Shown in pieces: positions 15,227-23,590 of a stretch of DNA of 64,000 nucleotides. Every line of letters starts with the position of its first letter. Position 1 is the stretch's first letter. The notes beneath the pieces were generated by a model. That model had not been told where the DNA came from, searched no databases, and saw nothing but the letters and a program-made list of their open reading frames with translations. The stretch spans positions 1 through 64,000 of the forward strand of contig NZ_DASZBY010000050.1 in the NCBI RefSeq assembly GCF_035943795.1, in the 5' to 3' direction. The DNA is from Aliidongia sp035943795. Lineage in GTDB: Bacteria; Pseudomonadota; Alphaproteobacteria; ATCC43930; CGMCC-115725. The position numbers and the translations under genes were made by a program.

Positions 15227-16774
15227 TCAATCCAGCGTGGACGCCTCGGTCAGGGTCGGGCCGAGGTTGAGCGAGCCTTTGAGGTCGTAGTTGAAGTGCA
15301 GATTGGTGTGATGCGCCCAGACCTGCAGCTGCTCGAACAAGGGCACGGCACAGACGTCGTCGACGATCTTCTGCTGGGCGGTCGCCCAGAGCGCCTTCTG
15401 CTTCGCCTCGTCCGGCTCGGCCCGCGCCTCGTCGATCTCCTTATCCGCGACCGCGCAATGGGAGAAGTTCGTGGCCGCGGTCGGTGTCAGCACCGTCGAG
15501 CGCGAGTGGAAGAACTGGGTCAGATAGATGTCGTCGACCGGGAAACGGGCCGCCGAATAATACACCGCCATGCTGAGGTCCTTGCGGATCTGGGCGTGGA
15601 AGGTCGCATGGTCGACCACCTGCAGGTCGAGCGTGATGCCGGCCTGCTTCAACTGCGCCTGCACGATCTGCATGGAGTTGAGCATGGTCGGCAGGCTGGT
15701 CTGGATCGCGGTGATGGTGACGCCGTTCGGATAGCCCGCTTCCTTGAGAAGTTCCTTGGCCTTGGCGACGTCATGGGGGAACAGCTTGGCTTTGATCGTG
15801 CCCAGATAACCTGCCGGCACGACCGACAGCGCCGGCTCGGCCGTCGCCTCGCCCTTGAACTTGGCGATGCCTTCACGGTCGATGGCATAGGCGACCGCCT
15901 GCCGGACCTTGAGATTGTCGAGCGGCTTCTTGGTCTCGTTGAGCGACAGCTCGGCCAGCTCGGCCGGGCGGATCACGTCGACCACGGTCTTGGGCGCTTC
16001 CTTGGTCCGCTCGACCCATTTCTGATCCTGGCGACCGTAGAGCAGGTCCAGTTCGCCCGAGGAGAAGGCCAGGTCGCGACTGGCATCCGACGGAATGAAT
16101 TTGTAATTGATGCCATCGATCTTCGGCTTGCCGCGGAAATATTTCGCGTTGGCGACCAGCGTGATGCCCTGGTTGGGCTGGTATTCCTTGATCTCGAACG
16201 GCCCGGTGCCGACCGGCATGGTGCGGAACTGGTCGCCCAGCTTCTCGACCGCCTTCTTCGAGACGACATTGCCGCCCTGGTAGTTCGAGACCAGACCCAG
16301 GAAGCCCGGCACGACCTGCTTCAGCTTGATCTGAACCGTATAGGGATCGAGCGCCTTGATGCTGTCGACATTGGCGTAGTCGGCGGCGAAGGAGGACTGG
16401 TCCTTGTTGGCCGCCCGCTCGAGCGAGAACACCACGTCCTCGGACGTCATCTCGCCATAGCCGCTCTGGAACTGCACGCCGTGGCGCAGATGGAACGTCC
16501 AGGTCAGCTTGTCGGCGGAGGATTCCCATTTCTCCGCCAGATCCGGCTCCAGGTCCTCGATCAGGACCGAGCCGGGCTTGAAGCGCACCAGCCCGTTGAA
16601 CACCCAGTTCATCACGGGCTTGTCCTGGGTCGAGACCGCGCGATGCGGGTCGAGCGCGCCGATGTCAGCCGCCGCCATGCCGACGTTCAGGATCTTTTCG
16701 GCCTGTGCCGTTCCGAGCGCCAAGGGTGATGCCATGCAACACAGCGCCGCCGCGAGGATGTGAAACCGCTTCAT
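15227..16774 (-). CDS. ABC importer substrate-binding protein, SBP family 5 (DppA-like)
   Basis: A 515-residue periplasmic binding protein with signal peptide MKRFHILAAALCCMASPLAL...AQA. The mature protein has the family-5 layout: NVGMAAADIGALDPHRAVST, FNGLVRFKPGS, LTWTFHLRHGVQFQSG, GTGPFEIKEYQPNQGI and LDNLKVRQAVAYAIDREGI. Family 5 members bind dipeptides, opines, glycosides or metal chelates, and the ligand cannot be read from sequence. The start at 16774 has a GGAACAGGGACG site. It lies 55 bp after the flavoprotein gene on the same strand, suggesting that the imported compound is the substrate of the oxidases upstream. Confidence 0.92.
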   Translation of the reverse strand: MKRFHILAAALCCMASPLALGTAQAEKILNVGMAAADIGALDPHRAVSTQDKPVMNWVFNGLVRFKPGSVLIEDLEPDLAEKWESSADKLTWTFHLRHGVQFQSGYGEMTSEDVVFSLERAANKDQSSFAADYANVDSIKALDPYTVQIKLKQVVPGFLGLVSNYQGGNVVSKKAVEKLGDQFRTMPVGTGPFEIKEYQPNQGITLVANAKYFRGKPKIDGINYKFIPSDASRDLAFSSGELDLLYGRQDQKWVERTKEAPKTVVDVIRPAELAELSLNETKKPLDNLKVRQAVAYAIDREGIAKFKGEATAEPALSVVPAGYLGTIKAKLFPHDVAKAKELLKEAGYPNGVTITAIQTSLPTMLNSMQIVQAQLKQAGITLDLQVVDHATFHAQIRKDLSMAVYYSAARFPVDDIYLTQFFHSRSTVLTPTAATNFSHCAVADKEIDEARAEPDEAKQKALWATAQQKIVDDVCAVPLFEQLQVWAHHTNLHFNYDLKGSLNLGPTLTEASTLD

Positions 16775-16829
16775 CGTCCCTGTTCCTTTTCGTTCGCCCT
16801 TTGCGGGCATCTTGGTTCCGGATATTGAA

Positions 16830-17942
16830 TCACTGAAAACGCGCGATTGCGAAAGCCTTGATATCGGTCGACGTCTCGCCATCGACGATCAGCTCGCACA
16901 AAACCTCGCCGACCGCGGGCCCGAGCTGGAAGCCATGGCCGGAAAAGCCGAAGGCATGCAGCAGTCGCGGATGGTGCAGGCCGGGTCCGATCACGGGGAT
17001 ATGATCCGGCATCTCGCCGTCGAGGCCCGACCAGGATCGGATCACCATCGCGCCCTTCAGCGCCGGGATCATGTCGATCAGCTTCGCCATCGCGGTTTCC
17101 GTGGTGGGTGCCAGGGGCCGCGCGCGATCCAGGTCGATATCACCCCAGCCGGCACCGCCGCCGAACACGACGTTGCCGCGATCGACCTGGCGCACGTAGA
17201 CGTCGCCGCCGCAGACGCCGATCGAGCGCGAGATGAAGAACGGCAGCGGTTCCGTCACCGCCATGTTCGGCGCCAGCGTCGCGACCGGCGCCGGATCGCC
17301 GAACCATTCCGCGACTTTGCCGGCCCAGGCGCCGGCGACGTTGATCAGCCAGCGGCTCTCGACCCGCAGGCCGCCCGCCGCGACGGTTTCGAACGTCTCA
17401 CCCCCGAAGCTCGCGGACTCGACCCGGGTCAATTCGCGGATATCGGCACCCGCACGGCGCGCGGCACGGGCGAAGGCCGGACCGACCAAGCGTGGATTGG
17501 CCTGGCCGTCGTCGGCGCACAGCGACGCGCCGACCACCTTGGGCCCCAGCCAGGGATACGCGTCGCGCACCGCGTTCGGGCCGATCAGCTTCAGATCCAG
17601 CCCATGCTCCGCGGCACCCTGCGCATAGGTTTCGAGCGTGGCCATGTCGGCTTCGGACCGCGCCAGCTTGACGTGGCCGGTCGCCTTGAATTCGCCGTCC
17701 TCGCCGACCAGCTCCGGCAAACGGTCCCACAGCGGACGGGCGCGCGCCGCCAGCGGCAATTCGGCGAAGCTGCGCCCCTGGCGCCGGACCCCGCCGAAAT
17801 TGACCCCGCTCGCCCCCGCCCCGCAGAAGCCCTTGTCGAGCAGGACCACCGACAGGCCGCGCTTGCGCAAGGCCAGGGCGGCAGCACAGCCGGCCGTCCC
17901 GCCGCCGATGATGGCGACATCCGTCGTCAAACGTTCGCTCAT
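16830..17942 (-). CDS. FAD-dependent oxidoreductase, DAO family (opine-oxidase beta / HcnC-like)
   Basis: A 370-residue flavoprotein of the D-amino-acid/glycine oxidase fold. VAIIGGGTAGCAAALAL binds FAD, and VVFGGGAGWGDIDLD and SWSGLDGEMPDHIPVIGP are typical of the family's C-terminal half. Small-subunit proteins of this type form complexes with an NAD(P)/FAD-type subunit and a [2Fe-2S] protein, as in opine oxidase, D-hydroxyproline dehydrogenase and HcnABC. All three subunits are encoded here in a row. It probably oxidises an amine or imino acid at the C-N bond. The start ATG overlaps the preceding stop (ATGA). Confidence 0.87.
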   Translation of the reverse strand: MSERLTTDVAIIGGGTAGCAAALALRKRGLSVVLLDKGFCGAGASGVNFGGVRRQGRSFAELPLAARARPLWDRLPELVGEDGEFKATGHVKLARSEADMATLETYAQGAAEHGLDLKLIGPNAVRDAYPWLGPKVVGASLCADDGQANPRLVGPAFARAARRAGADIRELTRVESASFGGETFETVAAGGLRVESRWLINVAGAWAGKVAEWFGDPAPVATLAPNMAVTEPLPFFISRSIGVCGGDVYVRQVDRGNVVFGGGAGWGDIDLDRARPLAPTTETAMAKLIDMIPALKGAMVIRSWSGLDGEMPDHIPVIGPGLHHPRLLHAFGFSGHGFQLGPAVGEVLCELIVDGETSTDIKAFAIARFQ

Positions 17943-19312
17943 GCCATGGTCCCTGGTGACGATTCGGCGACCGGGATCGGTTTGACCGGCGCCTGGCCGC
18001 GCAAGCGTCCGACCGCGCCGACCTCGGCCGCACGCCAATGGCTGAGCAGCTCGGTTCCCGCCGAAGCGCACATGCGCCCCTGACAGCGCCCCATGCCGAG
18101 ACGGCTGTAGGCCTTGAGCCGGTTCATCTCGGATGCTTCGCGACCATCCACCTGGCGGCGCAGGTCGCCGGCGGTCACGCCCTCGCAACGGCAGATGGTC
18201 AGCGTGTCGGGAATCGACGCATGGAAACGATGGGGAAACGGAAAGGCCGCCTCGATCGCCCGACGGAAGCGCTGGATCCGGGCGAGACCGCGGTCGAGCA
18301 TCGCGATCCGGCCGGCATCGACCCGGCTGCCCAGGTCGCCGAGCAGGGTCAACGCGACCCGCTCGCCGGCCAGTTCCGCCGCATCTGCGCCGGCGATACC
18401 CGCGCCGTCGCCAGCCAGATAGAGATGCCGCTCCGACGCGCGCCCTTCGGCATCCTTGACCGGCAGCCATTGGCGCGTCAGGTCGTCGAAGGCGAACGCG
18501 CAGCCGAGCAGATCGGCCAACTGGGTCTCCGAGCGCAGGCCGAAGCCGGCGCCGACCGCATCGCATTCGATCCGTCCGCCCGTGGTGCCGTGCCGCCAGG
18601 TGATCGCCTGCGGCGCCGTGGCGCCCTCGACGGCAAGGCCCTCGACACCCTCGACGATCGGAATGCCGCGCCGTTTCAGCTGCGCCAGGTAATAGAGCCC
18701 TTTGGCGAAGAGTTTTGGCAGGGTGAGCAGCCCTGGCGCCGCCTTCAGCTTGGTCAGGAAGGAGCTGGTATCCAGCACGGCCACCACCTCGGCGCCGGCC
18801 TTGGCATATTGGTAGGCGACCAGCGGCAGCAGCGGCCCGGTGCCGACGAAGGCGACGCGGCGGCCGATGGCGCAGCCCTGCGCCTTCAACGCGATCTGCG
18901 CGCCGCCCAGGCTGAACACCCCGGGCAGGGTCCAGCCGGGAAACGGAATGGACCGGTCGGTCGCCCCGGTCGCCAGGATCAGGCGATCGAACACCAGCCG
19001 TTCGGTGCCCCGCGGTCCATTGAGGTCGAGCACCCGGTCGCGGGCGTTCCACACCAGGGTTTCCGGGCGATAGTCGATCCGATCCTGCAGCCCGTCGAGC
19101 GCGCGATGGATCGAGACCGCCTTCGCCGCTTCGAAGCCGTAGAGCGCTTCCGGCGGCCGTTCGGCACCCGGCGGCGGCTGGCGGTAGATCTGGCCGCCGA
19201 TCCGCATGTTCTCGTCGATCAGCACGACCGGCCGGCCGGCCCGGGCGAGCGTCGCCGCCGCGCGCACGCCGGCCGGGCCGGCGCCGATGACGACCAGGCG
19301 GGGCTCAACCAT
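17939..19312 (-). CDS. FAD/NAD(P)-binding oxidoreductase with BFD-like [2Fe-2S] domain (HcnB-like)
   Basis: A 457-residue flavoprotein. Residues 5-20 (LVVIGAGPAGVRAAATLA) and about 155-175 (RRVAFVGTGPLLPLVAYQY) are the two dinucleotide-binding folds. The C-terminal part TICRCEGVTAGDLRRQV, then MGRCQGRMCASAG, is a BFD-like domain whose four cysteines bind [2Fe-2S]. This is the alpha subunit type of opine oxidase, D-hydroxyproline dehydrogenase and HCN synthase. Electrons likely pass from the DAO-type subunit to this one and on to the respiratory chain. It overlaps the [2Fe-2S] gene upstream by 8 bp and the DAO-type gene downstream by 4 bp. Confidence 0.88.
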   Translation of the reverse strand: MVEPRLVVIGAGPAGVRAAATLARAGRPVVLIDENMRIGGQIYRQPPPGAERPPEALYGFEAAKAVSIHRALDGLQDRIDYRPETLVWNARDRVLDLNGPRGTERLVFDRLILATGATDRSIPFPGWTLPGVFSLGGAQIALKAQGCAIGRRVAFVGTGPLLPLVAYQYAKAGAEVVAVLDTSSFLTKLKAAPGLLTLPKLFAKGLYYLAQLKRRGIPIVEGVEGLAVEGATAPQAITWRHGTTGGRIECDAVGAGFGLRSETQLADLLGCAFAFDDLTRQWLPVKDAEGRASERHLYLAGDGAGIAGADAAELAGERVALTLLGDLGSRVDAGRIAMLDRGLARIQRFRRAIEAAFPFPHRFHASIPDTLTICRCEGVTAGDLRRQVDGREASEMNRLKAYSRLGMGRCQGRMCASAGTELLSHWRAAEVGAVGRLRGQAPVKPIPVAESSPGTMA

Positions 19313-19607
19313 GGGGCGGCATCCATTTCGTGAACAGCGCCATATCGGGCTCGATCAGGGTCGAGCAGCCGCGGCGACGCCGGCCTTCGGCATCATGGAC
19401 CCAGCACGCCTGGCAAGCACCCATCAGGCAGAAGCCGGCCCGGTCGTGGGGCGTGAAATCGCTGGCGCCCAGGCTCGGTCGGTTCAGCAGGATCGCGGTC
19501 AGCACCGTGTCGCCGGCACGCGCGGTCGCGGGCGTGCCGTCGATCGTGAAATGGATCTCGGCACCCGGCCGCTCGGCCAAGCGGACGAACTGTCCTCGGG
19601 GGCTCAT
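19305..19607 (-). CDS. Small [2Fe-2S]-binding protein (HcnA/gamma subunit-like)
   Basis: A 100-residue protein with a plant-type ferredoxin-like core: IHFTIDGTPATARAGDTVL, then HDRAGFCLMGACQACWVHDA and RRGCSTLIEP. FC, GACQAC and GC supply the four cysteines of a [2Fe-2S] cluster. It matches the small subunit of the HcnABC / opine oxidase / D-hydroxyproline dehydrogenase complexes. It overlaps genes on both sides by 4-8 bp, so the subunits are made in step. Confidence 0.88.
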   Translation of the reverse strand: MSPRGQFVRLAERPGAEIHFTIDGTPATARAGDTVLTAILLNRPSLGASDFTPHDRAGFCLMGACQACWVHDAEGRRRRGCSTLIEPDMALFTKWMPPHG

Positions 19608-20299
19608 AGCGTGGTCTCGTAGCGGCCGTTGACCAGCAGCTCGGCGATGGAGGCGGAGTTCGGCAGGGTTAGCAACAGCTCGACCATGCGGGCCAGATCC
19701 TCTGGGCGGATCAACTCGCCGGCCGGCAGCTCGGTATGACCGGCGATCAGGTCCGTGTCGACATAGCCCGGGCAGAGCGCGGTCGCCCGGATGCCGTGGG
19801 GCCAGCCGACCCGCCGCACGGCATGGGTCAGCGCCACCACGGCGTGCTTCGACATCTGATAGCCGACGTTGAGGCCCAGCACGCGCTTGCCCGACAGCGA
19901 GGCGAGATTGATCACACGCCCCTGCCCGCTCGCCTTCAGGTGCGGCAGGGCGGCGCGGATCACCCGGAACGGTGCCTTGACGTTGACGTCGAACAATTCG
20001 TCCAGCACCTCGTCGTCGCCGTCCTCGAGCCCGACATGGGGTGCGATGCCGGCGTTGTTGACGAGCGCGTCGATACGGCCATGGGCCTCAATCGCCTCGG
20101 CGATCCAACGGGCAGCCGCCCCGCGGTCCAGGGCGTCGTAGCGATGGGCGGTCAGCACCTCCGACGGCGCCAGGTCCCCGGTCAGAGTATCGGGCGAGCG
20201 GACGCCCAGCGCCAGACGCCAGCCGGTGGCCGCCAGACGTCGCGCAATGGCAGCGCCGATACCTCTGCTCGCTCCCGAAATCAGCGCGACCCGCTCCAT
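19604..20299 (-). CDS. Short-chain dehydrogenase/reductase (3-ketoacyl-reductase-like)
   Basis: A 231-residue classical SDR. GASRGIGAAIA binds NAD(P), NNAGI follows, and the catalytic Ser (INLASLSGKRV) and YxxxK (VGYQMSKHA) are present. It is the first gene of the operon and overlaps the [2Fe-2S] gene by 4 bp. The SDR may act on a product of the oxidase complex or on its substrate. FabG-like naming by automatic tools would be misleading, because there is no fatty-acid context. Confidence 0.88.
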   Translation of the reverse strand: MERVALISGASRGIGAAIARRLAATGWRLALGVRSPDTLTGDLAPSEVLTAHRYDALDRGAAARWIAEAIEAHGRIDALVNNAGIAPHVGLEDGDDEVLDELFDVNVKAPFRVIRAALPHLKASGQGRVINLASLSGKRVLGLNVGYQMSKHAVVALTHAVRRVGWPHGIRATALCPGYVDTDLIAGHTELPAGELIRPEDLARMVELLLTLPNSASIAELLVNGRYETTL

Positions 20300-20389
20300 C
20301 CGTCCTCCATCGTCTCACTCGGACTGCATCACGGCATGGTCGGGTCTGTCAAAGACGATTTCACATCATGATATTTATCTTCAATTGAA

Positions 20390-20404
20390 TTCCATAATAT
20401 GGAA
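20390..20404. promoter_or_regulatory. Inverted repeat, candidate IclR operator
   Basis: TTCCAT (20390-20395), AAT, ATGGAA (20399-20404): perfect 6-bp arms 3 bp apart, lying 10 bp upstream of the IclR start and within the 115-bp divergent region to the SDR operon. The region is clearly more AT-rich than its surroundings. IclR regulators bind short palindromes of this size. The binding is inferred. Confidence 0.55.
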
Positions 20405-20414
20405 CAGTTGGATA

Positions 20415-21170
20415 ATGGTGCCCGCCCAATCCACCCAGAAAAGCTTCGACGTGCTGCGCACGCTTGCTGCCCATGGCGCTGCCGGCGCCAGCCTGGCCCA
20501 GATCGCCGGGGCCGTAGCGCTGCCCAAGCCGACGGTGCACCGGCTGTTGGCCGCGATGGTGCAGCAGGGTTTCGCCCTGCGGTCGGCCACCGGCCGCCGC
20601 TATCAACTGGGGCCGGAGATCTATGCGCTGGCGCTCAAGTCGCAATCGACCATGGGCTTGGTCGAGATGTGGCGCGGCGCCCTGATGCGGGTGGCCGAGC
20701 GGACCGGCGACAGCGCCTTCCTGATGGTGCGCAGCGGTTACGATGCCGTGTGCCTGGCAAAGCAGGACGGCATCGTCAGCGTGCGGACCTTGACCGGCGG
20801 CATCGGCGGTCGCATCCCCCTCGGCATCGGACCGGGCAGCCTCGCGATCCTGGCAACGCTCAGCGAGGACGAGTCCGACACGATCCTGGTCCACAACGAC
20901 CGGCGCCTGCGCATGCTGGTGCCCGATCTGCCCGAAAGCCTGCCGTCCTGGGTCGAGCGAATCCGCATCGACGGCTTCGCCCAATCGGGCGGCCTGTTCC
21001 TGGCCGAAGTCGGCGGCGTCGCCGTCCCGGTGCCGCGCCACCTGGGCGCGCCCGAATGCGCGATCAGCACGGCGACGCTCGCGTCGCGCCTCGATGAGGT
21101 CCGCGTGGCCGAGGTCGTCGCCATTCTCAAGGAAGAGATCGCGGCCGTCGTGGGGAAGACGGCCGGATAG
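20415..21170 (+). CDS. IclR family transcriptional regulator
   Basis: A 251-residue regulator. Residues 5-65 form the winged helix (FDVLRTLAAHGAAGASLAQI, LPKPTVHRLLAAMVQQGF). The C-terminal GAF-like effector domain has GGRIPLGIGPGSLAILATL, a typical IclR motif. The start at 20415 (MVPAQSTQ) is chosen because the HTH follows at normal distance. It is divergent from the SDR/oxidase/ABC importer operon and almost certainly controls it, sensing the imported substrate or a breakdown product. Confidence 0.9.
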   Translation: MVPAQSTQKSFDVLRTLAAHGAAGASLAQIAGAVALPKPTVHRLLAAMVQQGFALRSATGRRYQLGPEIYALALKSQSTMGLVEMWRGALMRVAERTGDSAFLMVRSGYDAVCLAKQDGIVSVRTLTGGIGGRIPLGIGPGSLAILATLSEDESDTILVHNDRRLRMLVPDLPESLPSWVERIRIDGFAQSGGLFLAEVGGVAVPVPRHLGAPECAISTATLASRLDEVRVAEVVAILKEEIAAVVGKTAG

Positions 21171-21705
21171 GCGGATCGCTCCAGCACTACTCCAGTACTT
21201 ACCGCCCCATTCCCGGGCGGCGATGGAGTTGGCGAAAAGTTGCATTTGCCCGGTCATATTCCCGTCGAAACCGAACTCCCATCACGTCGCGGATCGTCTA
21301 TCTTCGATCGCCGAAATTCAAATGAATCCAAGTAATGATTTAGGCGATTCTGGAAATTCTTACACTTTCAACTATTAACCATGTCTTTTTTCTCTTATAT
21401 TCCAAAAAAGATCGGTACCTGGATCCGCTCATCGCGCGCAGAATCGTGACTGAATGAGCAAACCGTCGGCCTAGGCCGGCAAGAATCTGGCTGAAATACT
21501 TGATTTTTTGGCAAACTCCCCTGGAGGGATCGGAGGATCCGGCACGCGGCGAGCGCCGCAACAGGTATCTTTTCAAGCGGTGATTATTAGTTTATCGTTA
21601 CTTCATTAATAAAGAGAACGCGCAGCGGCGGTCCGGATTCCACCCGTTTTCGGGCGCCAACTTGTTGATGATCTGTCCGTCGACAGTCAACCGGGGGGAC
21701 TCGTC
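21171..21705. other. 535-bp AT-richer intergenic region with possible 5' leader structure
   Basis: No convincing gene on either strand. Just after the IclR gene is a CCGCCC/GGGCGG hairpin (21202-21220). The middle (about 21290-21420) is clearly AT-rich. From 21509 there is a run of short hairpins: CTCC/GGAG around 21516, GATC/GATC around 21529, and GCGGC-GAGC-GCCGC at 21546-21559. These could form a structured 5' leader of the PEP-CTERM gene. No known riboswitch consensus was matched. Confidence 0.4.
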
Positions 21706-22323
21706 ATGCGGTTCGGCATTTATTTTGCCATTTCGTGTTTTGGGCTTGCTGCGCTCGCCGCCGCACCCGCAAGGGCCGACCTGATCGGCACGGGCACCAA
21801 TACGGTCGATGCGATCTTCTACCTGGGCGACCGCGTTTCCGGCGACGCCGAGGATGAAGGCACGCAGACGATCACCAATCCCGGCGGCGCCTCGTACGCG
21901 CCGGGGGCGAACAGCGAAACGGGCATCGCCGTCGGCGGCTCGAAGATCACGCTGACCAACCAGTCGACCTTTCCGTTCTGCAGCACGGGCAACCCGTGCA
22001 CCGATACCTTCACCGGGTTCGAGTTCTTCTTCTCGTCCGGCGTCGATATCACGGGCGTCTCCATCGATGCTTCGAGCGCCGCGGACTTCCTGCCGGTCGC
22101 CCTCACCCTGGTTTCGCCGACCGATCTGCGCATCAATCTGACCGGACTCGAGCCCAACCTGAACGACATCCTGGCGATCGACCTGTCGTTCCAGACCGGA
22201 GGCGGCACGGGTCCGACGCCCACGCCCGAGCCGATGAGCCTGGCGATCCTGGGTGCGGGACTGGCCGGATTGGCGGTCGCGAGGCGCCGCAAATCGGCCG
22301 CGCCGACCCAGGAAATCGCCTAG
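21706..22323 (+). CDS. Exported PEP-CTERM domain protein
   Basis: A 205-residue secreted protein. The signal peptide is MRFGIYFAISCFGLAALAAA up to ARA-DL. The mature part is rich in Thr, Ser and Gly with two cysteines (FCSTGNPCTD). It ends with PTPTPEPMSLAILGAGLAGL followed by AVARRRK: a Pro-Glu-Pro motif, a transmembrane helix and a basic cluster. That is the PEP-CTERM sorting signal, recognised by exosortase, which cleaves and hands the protein to the outer surface. No exosortase is encoded in the window. It lies 81 bp upstream of three tail-collar genes on the same strand and may be co-expressed with them. Confidence 0.85.
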   Translation: MRFGIYFAISCFGLAALAAAPARADLIGTGTNTVDAIFYLGDRVSGDAEDEGTQTITNPGGASYAPGANSETGIAVGGSKITLTNQSTFPFCSTGNPCTDTFTGFEFFFSSGVDITGVSIDASSAADFLPVALTLVSPTDLRINLTGLEPNLNDILAIDLSFQTGGGTGPTPTPEPMSLAILGAGLAGLAVARRRKSAAPTQEIA

Positions 22324-22404
22324 CCAGCCGACGGGCGGTCGCGCGCTTCCGCCGGAAGCGCGCCAGACGCCGCGAGCAGCGCCATCAACGCGGGGAACGA
22401 GCCC

Positions 22405-22935
22405 ATGAGCAGTCCTATCCTCGGTCAAATCGCCGTGTTCGCCGGAAACTTCGCCCCGCAAGGCTGGGCCTTATGCAACGGGCAGATCCTGCCGATCTCG
22501 CAGAACACGGCGCTGTTCTCGATCATCGGCACCTTCTACGGCGGGAACGGCACGAGTACCTTCGCCCTCCCCGATCTACGCGGCCGCGCGACGGTGCATT
22601 CCGGCCAAGGCCCCGGTTTGTCGCCTTATGACCAGGGCGAGGCGGGCGGCAGTGAAAGCGTCGGCCTCACGGGCGGCCAGACACCCGGCCATTCGCACAA
22701 TCTGATGGGTGCCACGACGGGAAACAGCGCGGCGCCCGGTCCCACCACCGTGCTCGGCGCCTCTCCGGCAACGACCTCGGCCTATATCCCCCTGCCGTCG
22801 ACGGCCGGCGCCACGACCTTGGCGCCCAACGCGATAGCATTGGCCGGCACCGGTCTGCCGCACGAGAACAGGCAACCCCTTCTCGTCATGAACTACATGA
22901 TCGCGGTGTTCGGGATCTTCCCCTCCCGGAATTGA
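22405..22935 (+). CDS. Phage tail collar domain protein 1 (microcystin-dependent-protein-like)
   Basis: A 176-residue protein with the tail collar fold at its N-terminus: GQIAVFAGNFAPQGWALCNG, ILPISQNTALFSIIGTFYGG, then FALPDLRGRATVHSGQGPGL. A variable Ala/Thr/Ser/Gly-rich middle leads to the conserved end PHENRQPLLVMNYMIAVFGI and FPSRN. There is no signal peptide. In phages the collar domain is part of the short tail fibre; free-standing bacterial copies, often two or three in a row, are called microcystin-dependent proteins and have no established role. It is the first of three homologous genes, with no phage structural genes nearby. Confidence 0.9.
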   Translation: MSSPILGQIAVFAGNFAPQGWALCNGQILPISQNTALFSIIGTFYGGNGTSTFALPDLRGRATVHSGQGPGLSPYDQGEAGGSESVGLTGGQTPGHSHNLMGATTGNSAAPGPTTVLGASPATTSAYIPLPSTAGATTLAPNAIALAGTGLPHENRQPLLVMNYMIAVFGIFPSRN

Positions 22936-23009
22936 TGCCGGAGAGCCGGAGCAGATCGAACGCGCGGACGGGCCCGGATGGGCCGGCGACCAAAACGGAG
23001 TGAGTGACG

Positions 23010-23561
23010 ATGCCATCGACGCCATTGTTGGGCCAGCTCATGCCCTTCGCCGGCAATTTTGCCCCCCGCGGCTGGGCCGCCTGCGCCGGGCAGTTGCTGC
23101 CGATCGCGCAGAGCACGGCACTGTTCTCGATCCTCGGCACATCCTACGGCGGGAACGGCACGACCAATTTCGCGCTCCCCGATCTGCGCGGGCGGGTTCC
23201 CGTTCACGCCGGCCAAGGGCCGGGTTTGAGCCCCTATGACCTGGGTGAACAGGACGGCGTCGAGCAGGTGACCTTGAATGGGGGCGAGTTGGGGAGCCAT
23301 TCCCATGCCCTGCCGGCGCTGGCCGCCTCGGCAACCGTCGGCCCGCCGACCGGCGCCGCGCTCGCCGAGGCCCATGGTTCGGGCCGGGGCGGCGTCGGGT
23401 TCCCGATCAACCGCTACACGACCGCGACCAGTCCGCTCACCTCGCTCTCGCCCCAGGAACTGGCGGCCGCCGGTCAGTCGCAGCCGCACACCAACCTGCA
23501 GCCGTCCTTGGCAATCACCTGGTGCATCGCGCTTCAAGGAATCTTCCCCTCTCGCAATTGA
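23010..23561 (+). CDS. Phage tail collar domain protein 2 (microcystin-dependent-protein-like)
   Basis: A 183-residue homologue of the gene before it: LLGQLMPFAGNFAPRGWAAC, LLPIAQSTALFSILGTSYGG, FALPDLRGRVPVHAGQGPGL, HTNLQPSLAITWCIALQGI, then FPSRN. The ATG at 23010 is chosen over a GTG at 23004 because GGAG lies 9 bp upstream. The middle third (about residues 100-145) is unrelated to the other copies, whereas both ends are conserved, suggesting a constant scaffold with a variable, possibly target-binding, insert. Confidence 0.9.
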   Translation: MPSTPLLGQLMPFAGNFAPRGWAACAGQLLPIAQSTALFSILGTSYGGNGTTNFALPDLRGRVPVHAGQGPGLSPYDLGEQDGVEQVTLNGGELGSHSHALPALAASATVGPPTGAALAEAHGSGRGGVGFPINRYTTATSPLTSLSPQELAAAGQSQPHTNLQPSLAITWCIALQGIFPSRN

Positions 23562-23590
23562 GCCGTTTGGCACTTGAAGGAATGTGACGG

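Noticed and set aside
21229..21243. Sigma-54 promoter (TGGC...TTGC) upstream of the PEP-CTERM gene
   Set aside because: The spacing between TGGC and TTGC is 6 rather than 7 bases and it lies about 460 bp from the gene.
21509..21570. GEMM-type cyclic-di-GMP riboswitch suggested by GGCAAAC followed by a hairpin
   Set aside because: The essential GACGCAAAGC segment and second stem are absent.
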